Below are positions 1-5,687 of a stretch of DNA of 7,467 bases, piece by piece. Below the pieces are notes generated by a model. That model was not told where the DNA came from. It worked only from the letters and a program-made list of their open reading frames with translations, and did no database searches. Both the position numbers and the translations under genes were made by a program. Positions within the stretch are counted from its first letter, which is position 1. The number at the start of each line of letters is the position of its first letter. Source of the stretch: Bacteroidota bacterium (GTDB lineage Bacteria > Bacteroidota > Ignavibacteria > UBA10030 > UBA6906); assembly GCA_003541875.1 (NCBI GenBank), contig DPLS01000383.1, positions 1 to 7,467 of the forward strand, given 5' to 3'.

Positions 1-651
1 GAGAAGATCATCGGTATCATCAAGCGACACTATCCGAACCATGCAATTCTCGCTGAGGAGAGTGGTACGAGCGCCAGTGGCGCCAGCAGCACGTCATCGG
101 ACTACAAGTGGGTGATCGATCCGCTGGATGGGACAACGAACTTCCTTCATGGACTTCCCATCTTCTGCGTTACCATCGCTGTCGAGTACAAAGGCGAGAT
201 CGTTGCAGGAGTTGTCTACGATCCGAACCTCGAAGAACTCTACACAGCGGAGAAAGGTGCTGGCGCATACTGCAACGGCAAACGTATGAAAGTGACGGCA
301 ACATCAGAGCTCATCAACAGCCTGCTCGTCACGGGGTTTCCGTATGACATCGCGAAAAACCCGGACAACGCGGTCGAGCACTTCGTCAACTTTCTGATGG
401 AGGGCCAGGCAGTACGCCGACTCGGATCGGCTGCTCTTGATCTATCCTATGTCGCGGCCAGCCGGTTCGATGGGTTCTGGGAGGTGAATCTCAATCCGTG
501 GGATATGGCAGCAGGATTGCTCTTTGTGCAGGAAGCGGGCGGAAAGGTGACAGACTTCTCAGGAGCCCCATCATCAATCTACAAGAAACAGGTGCTCGCA
601 TCCAACGGCGTCATCCACGAAGCGATGTTGAGCGTGCTAAAGAAGGTGTAG
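1..651 (+). CDS. suhB: Inositol monophosphatase family protein (SuhB-like), 5' end outside window
   Basis: The reading frame is open from base 1 to the TAG at 649-651 and gives 216 residues; the start lies upstream. Family members are about 260-270 residues, so roughly 45-50 N-terminal residues are missing. Visible family signatures, numbered from the first base, are the acidic pair in AEESG (Glu19/Glu20), the metal-binding WVIDPLDGTTNF (Asp40, Asp43) and the C-terminal motif NPWDMAAG with the third metal-binding Asp168. Before it sits SAALDLSYVAASRFDGFWE. Known members are Mg2+-dependent, Li+-sensitive cytosolic phosphatases acting on myo-inositol-1-phosphate or related sugar phosphates. SuhB of E. 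coli also acts in rRNA transcription antitermination. Specificity cannot be read here; fructose-1,6-bisphosphatase or histidinol-phosphatase activity is possible in this superfamily. A Ser/Ala/Thr-rich stretch (residues 21-33) links the EES and DPLDG motifs. The gene converges on the CBS gene with a 24-base gap, in which I see no clear terminator. Confidence 0.93.
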   Translation, partial: EKIIGIIKRHYPNHAILAEESGTSASGASSTSSDYKWVIDPLDGTTNFLHGLPIFCVTIAVEYKGEIVAGVVYDPNLEELYTAEKGAGAYCNGKRMKVTATSELINSLLVTGFPYDIAKNPDNAVEHFVNFLMEGQAVRRLGSAALDLSYVAASRFDGFWEVNLNPWDMAAGLLFVQEAGGKVTDFSGAPSSIYKKQVLASNGVIHEAMLSVLKKV

Positions 652-675
652 CCTGACGCTCACTTCTCTGCTTTG

Positions 676-1131
676 TTACTTCGTGTAGCGCTTTTCCACG
701 CCGGGCGGCACATGAAACATGTAGTTGTTGAGAAACTGGATCGTATCGTCCTTCTCGGAAATATCCACCTGAAGAAGATCACGCAGCGAGATGAAACCTA
801 CAAGCTTGTCTCCCTCCACAACCGGAAGATGCCGACAGTTTGCCTGCTTCATTTTTCTCAGACAGGATTCATACGATTCATCCGCGGTGGCGACAACCAG
901 ATTCGTTGTCATTACACTCGATACCGTTGTCGTTACCGGATTGATTGACCTGGCGACAACACGGTTGATGACGTCCCGTTCTGAAAACACTCCAACCAGT
1001 CGGTCTCCTTCCATCACGGAAACGGCACCGATCTTGTTCTTCGCCATACACTCGACAGCTGCCTGCACCGTGGTATTTCCGTCCACTGTGTACACCGATC
1101 GGTTCCTGATTAACTCCTTAATGGACATCAT
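676..1131 (-). CDS. Tandem CBS-domain protein, 151 aa
   Basis: This small soluble protein consists almost entirely of two CBS modules (about residues 5-60 and 72-122). Each ends in the typical strand-turn-helix with an Asp that usually contacts nucleotide ribose: GVFSERD (Asp53) and GFISLRD (Asp118). Such stand-alone CBS pairs (Bateman modules) bind AMP, ATP, SAM or similar ligands and act as sensors; the ligand and partner are unknown here. The last 25-30 residues, containing FLNNYMFHVPPG, lie outside the CBS fold and may be a docking tail. The start is ATG-ATG at 1131/1128, just behind an excellent Shine-Dalgarno site, so either Met could be used. It lies 84 bases downstream of the nucleoside phosphorylase gene in the same direction, as a possible last operon member or a separately promoted gene. 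It is cytosolic, with no signal peptide or membrane segment. Confidence 0.9.
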   Translation of the reverse strand: MMSIKELIRNRSVYTVDGNTTVQAAVECMAKNKIGAVSVMEGDRLVGVFSERDVINRVVARSINPVTTTVSSVMTTNLVVATADESYESCLRKMKQANCRHLPVVEGDKLVGFISLRDLLQVDISEKDDTIQFLNNYMFHVPPGVEKRYTK

Positions 1132-1136
1132 GACTA

Positions 1137-1144
1137 CCCTCCTT
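1137..1144 (-). promoter_or_regulatory. Strong Shine-Dalgarno site of the CBS gene
   Basis: The minus strand reads AAGGAGGG, nearly the full anti-16S complement. It ends 5 bases before the ATG at 1131 and 8 bases before the in-frame ATG at 1128. It is the best ribosome-binding site in the window and supports the start of the CBS protein. It also shows that this organism uses Shine-Dalgarno initiation, although several neighbouring genes lack one. Confidence 0.8.
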
Positions 1145-1185
1145 GATGTAGATTGAACATGCAGTGGATGAGATGGCAGACGAAA

Positions 1186-1194
1186 TTATCCACA
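1186..1194 (+). promoter_or_regulatory. Perfect DnaA-box-like 9-mer
   Basis: The plus strand reads TTATCCACA, an exact match to the classical high-affinity DnaA box (TTATNCACA). It lies in the 84-base gap between the nucleoside phosphorylase and CBS genes. On the other strand it forms TGTGGATAA and overlaps GATAAT (1190-1185), a possible -10 element for the CBS gene that lacks a good -35. A single box is not an origin. It could be a DnaA titration or regulatory site, or chance: about 0.06 exact matches are expected over both strands of a window this long at equal base frequencies. Confidence 0.35.
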
Positions 1195-1215
1195 AGCGAG
1201 AAACCCCAAAGGACA

Positions 1216-2559
1216 TTAGTATAGTTGTGGGGTAAGCCACGGCTTGACACCTTCAGCATCAAGATACGCTTGTACGAGCGACGGTGGCACCACCGCCGCA
1301 TCGGCAACGTGGATGCATGACGACAACTCTGCTGATGCAGGCTGAACTGTTTTGTCGCGATTGGTATGGATCAACGCGACAGTCTCCCCTGACACCACTT
1401 TGTCTCCGAGCTTTTTCGTCAGGACAATTCCTGCTGCAGGATCAATCACATCATCTACCTTCTTCCTGCCCGCCCCCAGTTCAATGCCGAGCAAACCCAT
1501 CTTCATCGTGTTAAAGCCGACAACGTACCCGGCAGCCTGGCTTTTCACCTCGATGATATGTTTCGTTTTCTGATATTTCCCGGGTTGTTCCACAAACGAA
1601 ACGTCGCCACCCTGCCGTGCTACAATCTGGCAGAACTTTTCATACGCCTTGCCGGAATAGATGGCTGACTTGCACTGCTTCATCCCTTCTTCAATCGAAC
1701 CCGCCTTTCCCCCAAGCCGCAGCATTGCACCACCGAGAACGTATGTGACTTCCATGAGATCGGGGACATTCTTTCCGCGCAAGCATTCAACCGACTCCAC
1801 AACCTCGAGCCAGTTGCCGATCATGCAGCCGAGCGGCTGACTCATGTCCGTGATGAACCCGACCGTCTTCTTCCCCATGCTGTTGCCAATGCCAACGAGT
1901 GCCTTGGCCAATGCGAGCGAATCATCATACTGCTGCATGAAAGCACCGTTACCAGTCTTCACATCGAGCACGAGAGCATCAATTCCTTCAGCGAGCTTTT
2001 CGCTCATGATACTGCCTGCAATGAGAGGGATCGATTCAACAGTCGCGGTGACATCACGCAGCGCATACATACGTTTGTCGGCAGGAGCAATCTCTTTCGT
2101 CTGACCTATTAGCACAAGTCCTGTCTCGGCGATGATCTTCTTGTAGTCTGCTATGGAGAAGTTCGTGCGGAAGCCGGGAATTGATTCAAGCTTGTCCAGC
2201 GTCCCACCAGTATGGCCGAGTCCACGACCGGAGATCATCGGAACGGGCACACCGCACGCTGCCACCATCGGAGCAAGGATGAGCGACACCTTGTCGCCGA
2301 CACCACCGGTTGAATGCTTGTCGACTTTGATACCCGGAATCATCGACAGGTCAACAGTGTCGCCGGAGTGGAGCATCACTTCCGTGAAAGTCGCCGTTTC
2401 CTCAACGTTCATCCCCTTGAAATACACAGCCATCAGAAACGCTGACATCTGGTAGTCAGGGATTTCGCCAGCAACGAAACGCGAGATGAACTCCTCGAGT
2501 TCCTCTTTGGTCAGCGTGTCGCCCTCGCGCTTCTTGCGGATCAACTCAACAGGGTTCAT
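1216..2559 (-). CDS. deoA: Thymidine / pyrimidine-nucleoside phosphorylase, 447 aa
   Basis: This enzyme phosphorolyses thymidine (and deoxyuridine, possibly uridine) to the free base and (deoxy)ribose-1-phosphate, in cytosolic pyrimidine salvage. The protein is full length for the family (about 430-450). The N-terminal helical domain (1-65) carries the GEIPDYQMSAFLMAVYFKGM segment. The phosphate-binding KHSTGGVGDK spans residues 81-90. The family signature GRGLGHTGGTLDKLE follows at 111-125. Substrate-binding Arg168, Ser183 and Lys187 fall in LRDVTATVESIPLIAGSIMSEK. The C-terminal PYNP_C domain covers about 340-415 (GYVVGFNTMKMG to GETVALIHT). Residue 108 is Met, as at the corresponding site of E. 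coli thymidine phosphorylase; Bacillus-type pyrimidine-nucleoside phosphorylases have Lys there as I recall. This favours a deoxy-specific enzyme, hence deoA over pdp. Its ATG overlaps the HAD stop in ATGA (2559-2556) with no own Shine-Dalgarno, implying translational coupling. Confidence 0.95.
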   Translation of the reverse strand: MNPVELIRKKREGDTLTKEELEEFISRFVAGEIPDYQMSAFLMAVYFKGMNVEETATFTEVMLHSGDTVDLSMIPGIKVDKHSTGGVGDKVSLILAPMVAACGVPVPMISGRGLGHTGGTLDKLESIPGFRTNFSIADYKKIIAETGLVLIGQTKEIAPADKRMYALRDVTATVESIPLIAGSIMSEKLAEGIDALVLDVKTGNGAFMQQYDDSLALAKALVGIGNSMGKKTVGFITDMSQPLGCMIGNWLEVVESVECLRGKNVPDLMEVTYVLGGAMLRLGGKAGSIEEGMKQCKSAIYSGKAYEKFCQIVARQGGDVSFVEQPGKYQKTKHIIEVKSQAAGYVVGFNTMKMGLLGIELGAGRKKVDDVIDPAAGIVLTKKLGDKVVSGETVALIHTNRDKTVQPASAELSSCIHVADAAVVPPSLVQAYLDAEGVKPWLTPQLY

Positions 2560-3197
2560 ACGATAGAGAGAAGTTCGGGAAAACTGGAGATGATGAACTC
2601 CGGCGCAAAGCGTTCAATCTCATCCTCACTCAACGAACCGTACGTCACGCCACAGGTCGCGACTCCTGCATTCTTGCCGGCAAGGATGTCATTATCAGTA
2701 TCCCCCACCATGATTGTTTCTTCGCGCCGCCATTGCTGCTCCGCGAGAATCGTGGTGATGATGGTTGGATCGGGCTTGTGGGGAATTCCTTCCGAACCTT
2801 GAAGTTGCACAAAATACTCGGTTATGCCAAAATGGTCGGTAGCCCGTTTGATGCCAGCCCCTCGCTTTGTGGAAGCGATGGCGAGTCGCTTGCCATGGAG
2901 GCGCAGGACTTCCAGAGTCTCCTTGACACCGGGGAACAACGTTGTTGTCTCCAGTGAGCGGGGCTGATAGTATTCCGAGTACAGCTTCGCCGCCTCGGGA
3001 ATCCGTTCATGCAATGTCGGAGGCAGGAGGGTTGAGAATGTTTCTTCCAATGTCTTGCCGATGTGCCGAAAGAGATCCTCGGGTTTGTAGGAGGTAACGC
3101 CCAATTGTTGAAGCACCCAGACTTGAGCACCGGCAATATCATGCTTCGAATCGGTAATCGTTCCGTCGAAATCAAATATGATGTTGGAGTAGCTCAT
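2556..3197 (-). CDS. HAD-superfamily phosphatase (phosphoglycolate phosphatase / PpaX-like), 213 aa
   Basis: All four HAD motifs are present. Motif I is FDFDGT with nucleophile Asp9 and acid/base Asp11. Motif II is Ser109 or Thr110 in LAIASTKR. Motif III is Lys141 in HKPDPT. Motif IV is GDTDND (Asp166, Asp170). A helical C1 cap lies between motifs I and II (about residues 16-85), as in Gph, PpaX and beta-phosphoglucomutase-like phosphatases, and 213 residues is normal for this subgroup. The substrate is not readable; phosphoglycolate, pyrophosphate or a (deoxy)nucleotide or sugar phosphate are all plausible. Coupling by a 4-base ATGA overlap to the nucleoside phosphorylase suggests a job in nucleotide or ribose-phosphate turnover, which is inference. 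The start at 3197 puts Met eight residues before the nucleophile, as expected, but only a weak ribosome-binding site precedes it. It lies 78 bases after the NUDIX gene. Confidence 0.92.
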   Translation of the reverse strand: MSYSNIIFDFDGTITDSKHDIAGAQVWVLQQLGVTSYKPEDLFRHIGKTLEETFSTLLPPTLHERIPEAAKLYSEYYQPRSLETTTLFPGVKETLEVLRLHGKRLAIASTKRGAGIKRATDHFGITEYFVQLQGSEGIPHKPDPTIITTILAEQQWRREETIMVGDTDNDILAGKNAGVATCGVTYGSLSEDEIERFAPEFIISSFPELLSIV

Positions 3198-3220
3198 GAA
3201 AAGCCTAGATTCAAGAAACT

Positions 3221-3246
3221 AACCACGAAGGCGCCAAGCCACAAAG
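3221..3246. repeat. Short repeat-like element, three degenerate 8-bp units
   Basis: In the 78-base gap between the NUDIX and HAD genes the plus strand reads CCACGAAG, GCGCCAAG, CCACAAAG as three contiguous 8-base units (3223-3246), preceded by AA. On the minus (operon) strand this is CTTTGTGGCTTGGCGCC followed by TTCGTGGTT. From memory, elements of this style, AACCACGAAGGCACCAAGACACAAAG and variants, are scattered between genes in many environmental bacterial genomes. That resemblance is the basis for the call. No second copy is visible in this window, so dispersal cannot be shown here. Confidence 0.5.
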
Positions 3247-3275
3247 TGAACCTAACCGAAAGCAGGAAGTCTTCG

Positions 3276-3818
3276 TCACTGTTTTCTCATCCGCCGGTCG
3301 ACCCAGAGAAGCCCAACAATCGTCTTGCTGTCGTTGATTGTTCCGGCCTCCACCATTTCGAGCGCTTCCCGCAGGAGGAATGATTGCACGGTCATGGAGA
3401 ATTCACCCTCTTCGCGCTTGTGTCCGTGGGGGGATTCCCGCAGTTGCGTTGCAAGAAAGATATGCAGCTCTTCATCGCAGAAGCCGGGCGTTGTGTAGAT
3501 CGACGTGAGATGTTCGAGCGATCCGGCAATATATCCGGTTTCCTCTTCAAGCTCTCGTGCTGCCGCGAGCTTCGGGTCTTCACCGGGACTGAGTTTCCCG
3601 GCCGGCAATTCGTAGATGTGTTTGCCAAACGGGTAGCGCAGCTGCTTAACAAGGAGCACCCGGCCATCATCGAGTATCGGCACAGCCACCGCGCCACCCG
3701 GATGATGAGCAATCTCTCGAACACCTTTGTTGCCCGACGGGTACTCAACCTGATCAACAATCAGATCAAATACCTTACCTGTGTAGACCACCTGCCTGCT
3801 CAGGCGCTTCAGTTCCAT
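3276..3818 (-). CDS. NUDIX hydrolase, ADP-ribose pyrophosphatase type, 180 aa
   Basis: A complete Nudix box (G-x5-E-x7-REUxEExGU) lies at residues 74-96: Gly74, Glu80, then RELEEETGY from Arg88, with metal-binding Glu92 and Glu93. Upstream are the features of ADP-ribose pyrophosphatases (NudF/YqkG type): an N-terminal strand region with VREIAHHPGGAVAVPIL, then LLVKQLRYPFGKHIYELPAGK. At 180 residues the length is normal for that group. The expected reaction is ADP-ribose to AMP plus ribose-5-phosphate, in the cytosol with Mg2+; GDP-mannose or other nucleoside-diphosphate sugars are alternatives. The start ATG at 3818 shares one base with the stop of the MscS gene (TGATG). A GAAGG (3833-3829) ten bases upstream, inside the channel gene, can serve as ribosome-binding site, so the two are probably translationally coupled. 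I give no gene symbol because substrate classes within Nudix cannot be fixed by sight. Confidence 0.93.
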   Translation of the reverse strand: MELKRLSRQVVYTGKVFDLIVDQVEYPSGNKGVREIAHHPGGAVAVPILDDGRVLLVKQLRYPFGKHIYELPAGKLSPGEDPKLAAARELEEETGYIAGSLEHLTSIYTTPGFCDEELHIFLATQLRESPHGHKREEGEFSMTVQSFLLREALEMVEAGTINDSKTIVGLLWVDRRMRKQ

Positions 3819-4903
3819 CAGTCATTTGCCTTCACGTGCACAACCTGTTGAGGAAATGGAATCTCAATCTCCTCTTTGGCAAGGGCAACATAGATCTGTT
3901 CACGCAGTCTCGTCTGGACAGCGAACTGTTTTGTGTAGTCCGTGGTTTGCGCCACCAACGTAAACTCGATGGCCGATTCTTTCATCGCGGTAAAGAAGAC
4001 TTCGGGGGCAGGTTCCTGCAAAACATCCGGATTCTGCCGGGCAATGGCAGAGAGGATCCGCCGCACCTTCTCCGGGTCAGTACCATAGGCAACATTGATG
4101 ACTACCCGCGCCTTCACGGGTCGCTCAGGATAGGAATAGTTGACGATGCGACTTTTTATAAGCTCGCCGTTCGGGATGATGATTACATTGCTGTCAAAAT
4201 TCAAAATCTTTGTAGAACGAAGCCCGATGGCCTGCACATCACCGATCTCTTTGGTCGACAGCTCAATCCTGTCCCCCACCCGGAACGGTCGATCCACGAG
4301 AATCACGAACCCGGCTATCATATTGGCGATCGTTTCCTGGGCCGCCAACGCAACAGCAAGAGAGCCAACGCCAAGCGAGACAAGAAGGCTGCCAATATTG
4401 ATTCCGAAGTGATCGAGAATGATGATGATTGCCACCATGCCAACGAGGATGTTCACCACCTTACTGGTCAGCGGGCCAAGCGTCATCTTGAGGTCGGATA
4501 CGCCCTCGGCGGACAGGTGGTCGAGATACCAATCGATAACTACTCTGACAATGCCGAGGAGAACCTTGAGAATGAGGATGACAACGATGATGTAGAGGAT
4601 CGAGTCGGCGTAGTCGAGTATCTGGTTGACGGTAAGTTCGGAAGCGGCTGCGCCTTTCCGTATTTCCCGCACGGCGAGGTGGAAGCCGATAATCACCATC
4701 AACGGCTTCACGTGGGCGAGGGTCACTTCAAGAATCTTGTCGTCGAGAACGGTTTTTGTTTTCGCCAGAAGCTTGTGCCCGATGAAATTCAGCAACCTCT
4801 TCGCCAGTCGGGAAAGCAAATAGAATGAGGCAACGATAACCGCCGCAACAACGCCCCGGACCCACAACTCATTCTGCAAGACTGTTCTCAACCATTCCAT
4901 CAT
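3818..4903 (-). CDS. MscS-family small-conductance mechanosensitive channel, 361 aa
   Basis: This inner-membrane channel of the MscS family opens under membrane tension to release solutes after hypo-osmotic shock. Hydrophobic segments lie at about residues 15-36, 61-79, 100-125, 146-164 and 171-203, so around five helices, two more than E. coli MscS. The last is the pore helix, Gly/Ala-rich as expected (VSLGVGSLAVALAAQETIAN, 175-194), and runs into GFVILVDRPFRVGD. The beta domain follows, with IGLRSTKILNFDSNVIIIPNGEL (226-248) and the ferredoxin-like C-terminal domain to the end. ATG-ATG at 4903/4900 is the only possible start near here, since TAG occurs in frame four codons upstream. A GGAGGG (4922-4917) precedes it at an unusually long 13 bases. 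The gene is 38 bases after pyrE and overlaps the NUDIX start by one base. No metabolic tie to the neighbours is evident. Confidence 0.94.
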   Translation of the reverse strand: MMEWLRTVLQNELWVRGVVAAVIVASFYLLSRLAKRLLNFIGHKLLAKTKTVLDDKILEVTLAHVKPLMVIIGFHLAVREIRKGAAASELTVNQILDYADSILYIIVVILILKVLLGIVRVVIDWYLDHLSAEGVSDLKMTLGPLTSKVVNILVGMVAIIIILDHFGINIGSLLVSLGVGSLAVALAAQETIANMIAGFVILVDRPFRVGDRIELSTKEIGDVQAIGLRSTKILNFDSNVIIIPNGELIKSRIVNYSYPERPVKARVVINVAYGTDPEKVRRILSAIARQNPDVLQEPAPEVFFTAMKESAIEFTLVAQTTDYTKQFAVQTRLREQIYVALAKEEIEIPFPQQVVHVKAND

Positions 4904-4941
4904 GACGATCTGCTATCCCTCCGCGTAACTACCAATAAGAT

Positions 4942-5529
4942 TCACTTATTCCCTCTGCTCCCCGGCTTGTCAACGGCCAAACCCTGCTTGCACAGAGGAC
5001 AAGAGTCGGGTTTGTACGTCACTACATCCATCTGGAGAACGGAGTGTTGCATCCCCCCTTCTGCCACCTCAAACTTCACCCTCCCACCACTTCGATCAAC
5101 GATGAACCCAACACCCACAACCGCCCCTCCCAATCCATTCACAATTTTCATGACTTCGAACACTGAGCCACCTGTTGTCACAACATCTTCACATACCAAA
5201 ACCCGCTCACCCCTGCGAATCTCAAACCCGCGCCGGAGCTGCATTACGCTTTCTTTTCGCTCCGTGAACATCGTCCGAGCACCAAGCAAGCGCCCAACCT
5301 CCTGCCCAACGACGATCCCACCCATCGCAGGAGCTATAACGACATCAATAGATCTACCGGCAAAACTCATAGCGATATCGGAGCAGAGCGCCGTCATATA
5401 TTTTGGATACTGCAGCACTTTCGCGCATTGAAAATACTGGTTGCTGTGCAAGCCGGAGGTAAGCTGGAAATGCCCGTCCAACAAAGCACCAGACTCTTTG
5501 AAGATGGAGAGAACCTGTTGACGATCCAT
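4942..5529 (-). CDS. pyrE: Orotate phosphoribosyltransferase, 195 aa
   Basis: PyrE transfers ribose-5-phosphate from PRPP to orotate, giving OMP in the fifth step of de novo UMP synthesis; it acts in the cytosol as a dimer. The N-terminus (GALLDGHFQLTSGLHSNQYF, residues 14-33) is the usual orotate/PRPP-site segment. The pyrophosphate loop and the catalytic flexible loop follow (APAMGGIVVGQEVGR at 66-80; TERKESVMQLRRGF around 89-102). The type I PRTase PRPP signature is VLVCEDVVTTGGS at 110-122. The C-terminus carries CPLCKQG (Cys177, Cys180) and ends KPGSRGNK. This tail is typical of one bacterial PyrE subgroup and absent from the E. coli enzyme. The length fits. The ATG at 5529 lacks a Shine-Dalgarno, but the conserved N-terminus fits this start. 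It is the first gene of the minus-strand operon, behind a near-consensus promoter and a leader hairpin. Confidence 0.96.
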   Translation of the reverse strand: MDRQQVLSIFKESGALLDGHFQLTSGLHSNQYFQCAKVLQYPKYMTALCSDIAMSFAGRSIDVVIAPAMGGIVVGQEVGRLLGARTMFTERKESVMQLRRGFEIRRGERVLVCEDVVTTGGSVFEVMKIVNGLGGAVVGVGFIVDRSGGRVKFEVAEGGMQHSVLQMDVVTYKPDSCPLCKQGLAVDKPGSRGNK

Positions 5530-5539
5530 GGGGAACCAG

Positions 5540-5567
5540 GCAAACGAAATTGTGGTGAAACGTTTGC
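5540..5567 (-). promoter_or_regulatory. Inverted repeat in the pyrE leader, possible operator or hairpin
   Basis: GCAAACG (5540-5546) and CGTTTGC (5561-5567) form a perfect 7-bp inverted repeat around a 14-base spacer. It lies just after the predicted pyrE transcription start and ends 10 bases before the ATG. As RNA it would hairpin over the place where a ribosome would land. As DNA, the upstream half contains GCAAACGTTT on the minus strand (5567-5558), with palindromic core AAACGTTT, like the binding core of LacI/PurR-family repressors. Either reading would put pyrE under control; neither is proven. Confidence 0.4.
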
Positions 5568-5579
5568 TTTACCGCTAGC

Positions 5580-5608
5580 AATATAGAGAAATCGTGTGAG
5601 AGTATCAA
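5580..5608 (-). promoter_or_regulatory. Sigma-70-type promoter for the pyrE operon
   Basis: The minus strand has TTGATA (5608-5603) as -35 and TATATT (5585-5580) as -10, each matching five of six consensus bases, with an ideal 17-base spacer. Transcription should start near 5573 and give a leader of about 43 bases before the pyrE ATG. It is correctly placed for the first gene of the operon and is the best promoter-like match I found in the window. Confidence 0.65.
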
Positions 5609-5617
5609 AAACGCGGC

Positions 5618-5646
5618 TTGCTCCCCTCTTCTCCAATTCGTATACT
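5618..5646 (+). promoter_or_regulatory. Candidate divergent promoter for the SDR gene
   Basis: TTGCTC (5618-5623, three of six matches) and TATACT (5641-5646, five of six) are separated by exactly 17 bases. The start would be near 5653, giving a leader of about 35 bases to the GTG at 5688. It lies back to back with the pyrE promoter, with the two -35 boxes 9 bases apart, so the two could compete or share a regulator. The -35 is weak. Confidence 0.45.
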
Positions 5647-5687
5647 GTTCTCACAATAGCCCTTACTACTTACTGAACATCAATCTC

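Noticed and set aside
108..347. A 79-codon overlapping frame within the suhB-like gene
   Set aside because: It is embedded in a conserved IMPase coding region in another frame, with Arg/Ser-rich composition and no recognisable motif.
652..675. Terminator between the convergent suhB and CBS genes
   Set aside because: Only 24 bases, with no stable GC-rich stem and no T-run on either strand.
1185..1213. Full promoter for the CBS gene
   Set aside because: GATAAT (1190-1185, minus) is a fair -10, but no -35-like hexamer lies 16-18 bases upstream. The overlap with the DnaA-box 9-mer makes the match ambiguous.
3836..4828. A 330-codon open frame on the plus strand, antisense to the MscS gene
   Set aside because: It lies wholly opposite a clear MscS gene. 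Its product is rich in Asp/Asn/His where the sense strand has Ile/Val membrane codons, as expected of a shadow, and it shows no domain.
5354..5654. Minus-strand open frames overlapping the start of pyrE and the intergenic region
   Set aside because: They run through the pyrE N-terminus out of frame and across the predicted promoter. There is no ribosome-binding site and no domain, and pyrE is unambiguous.
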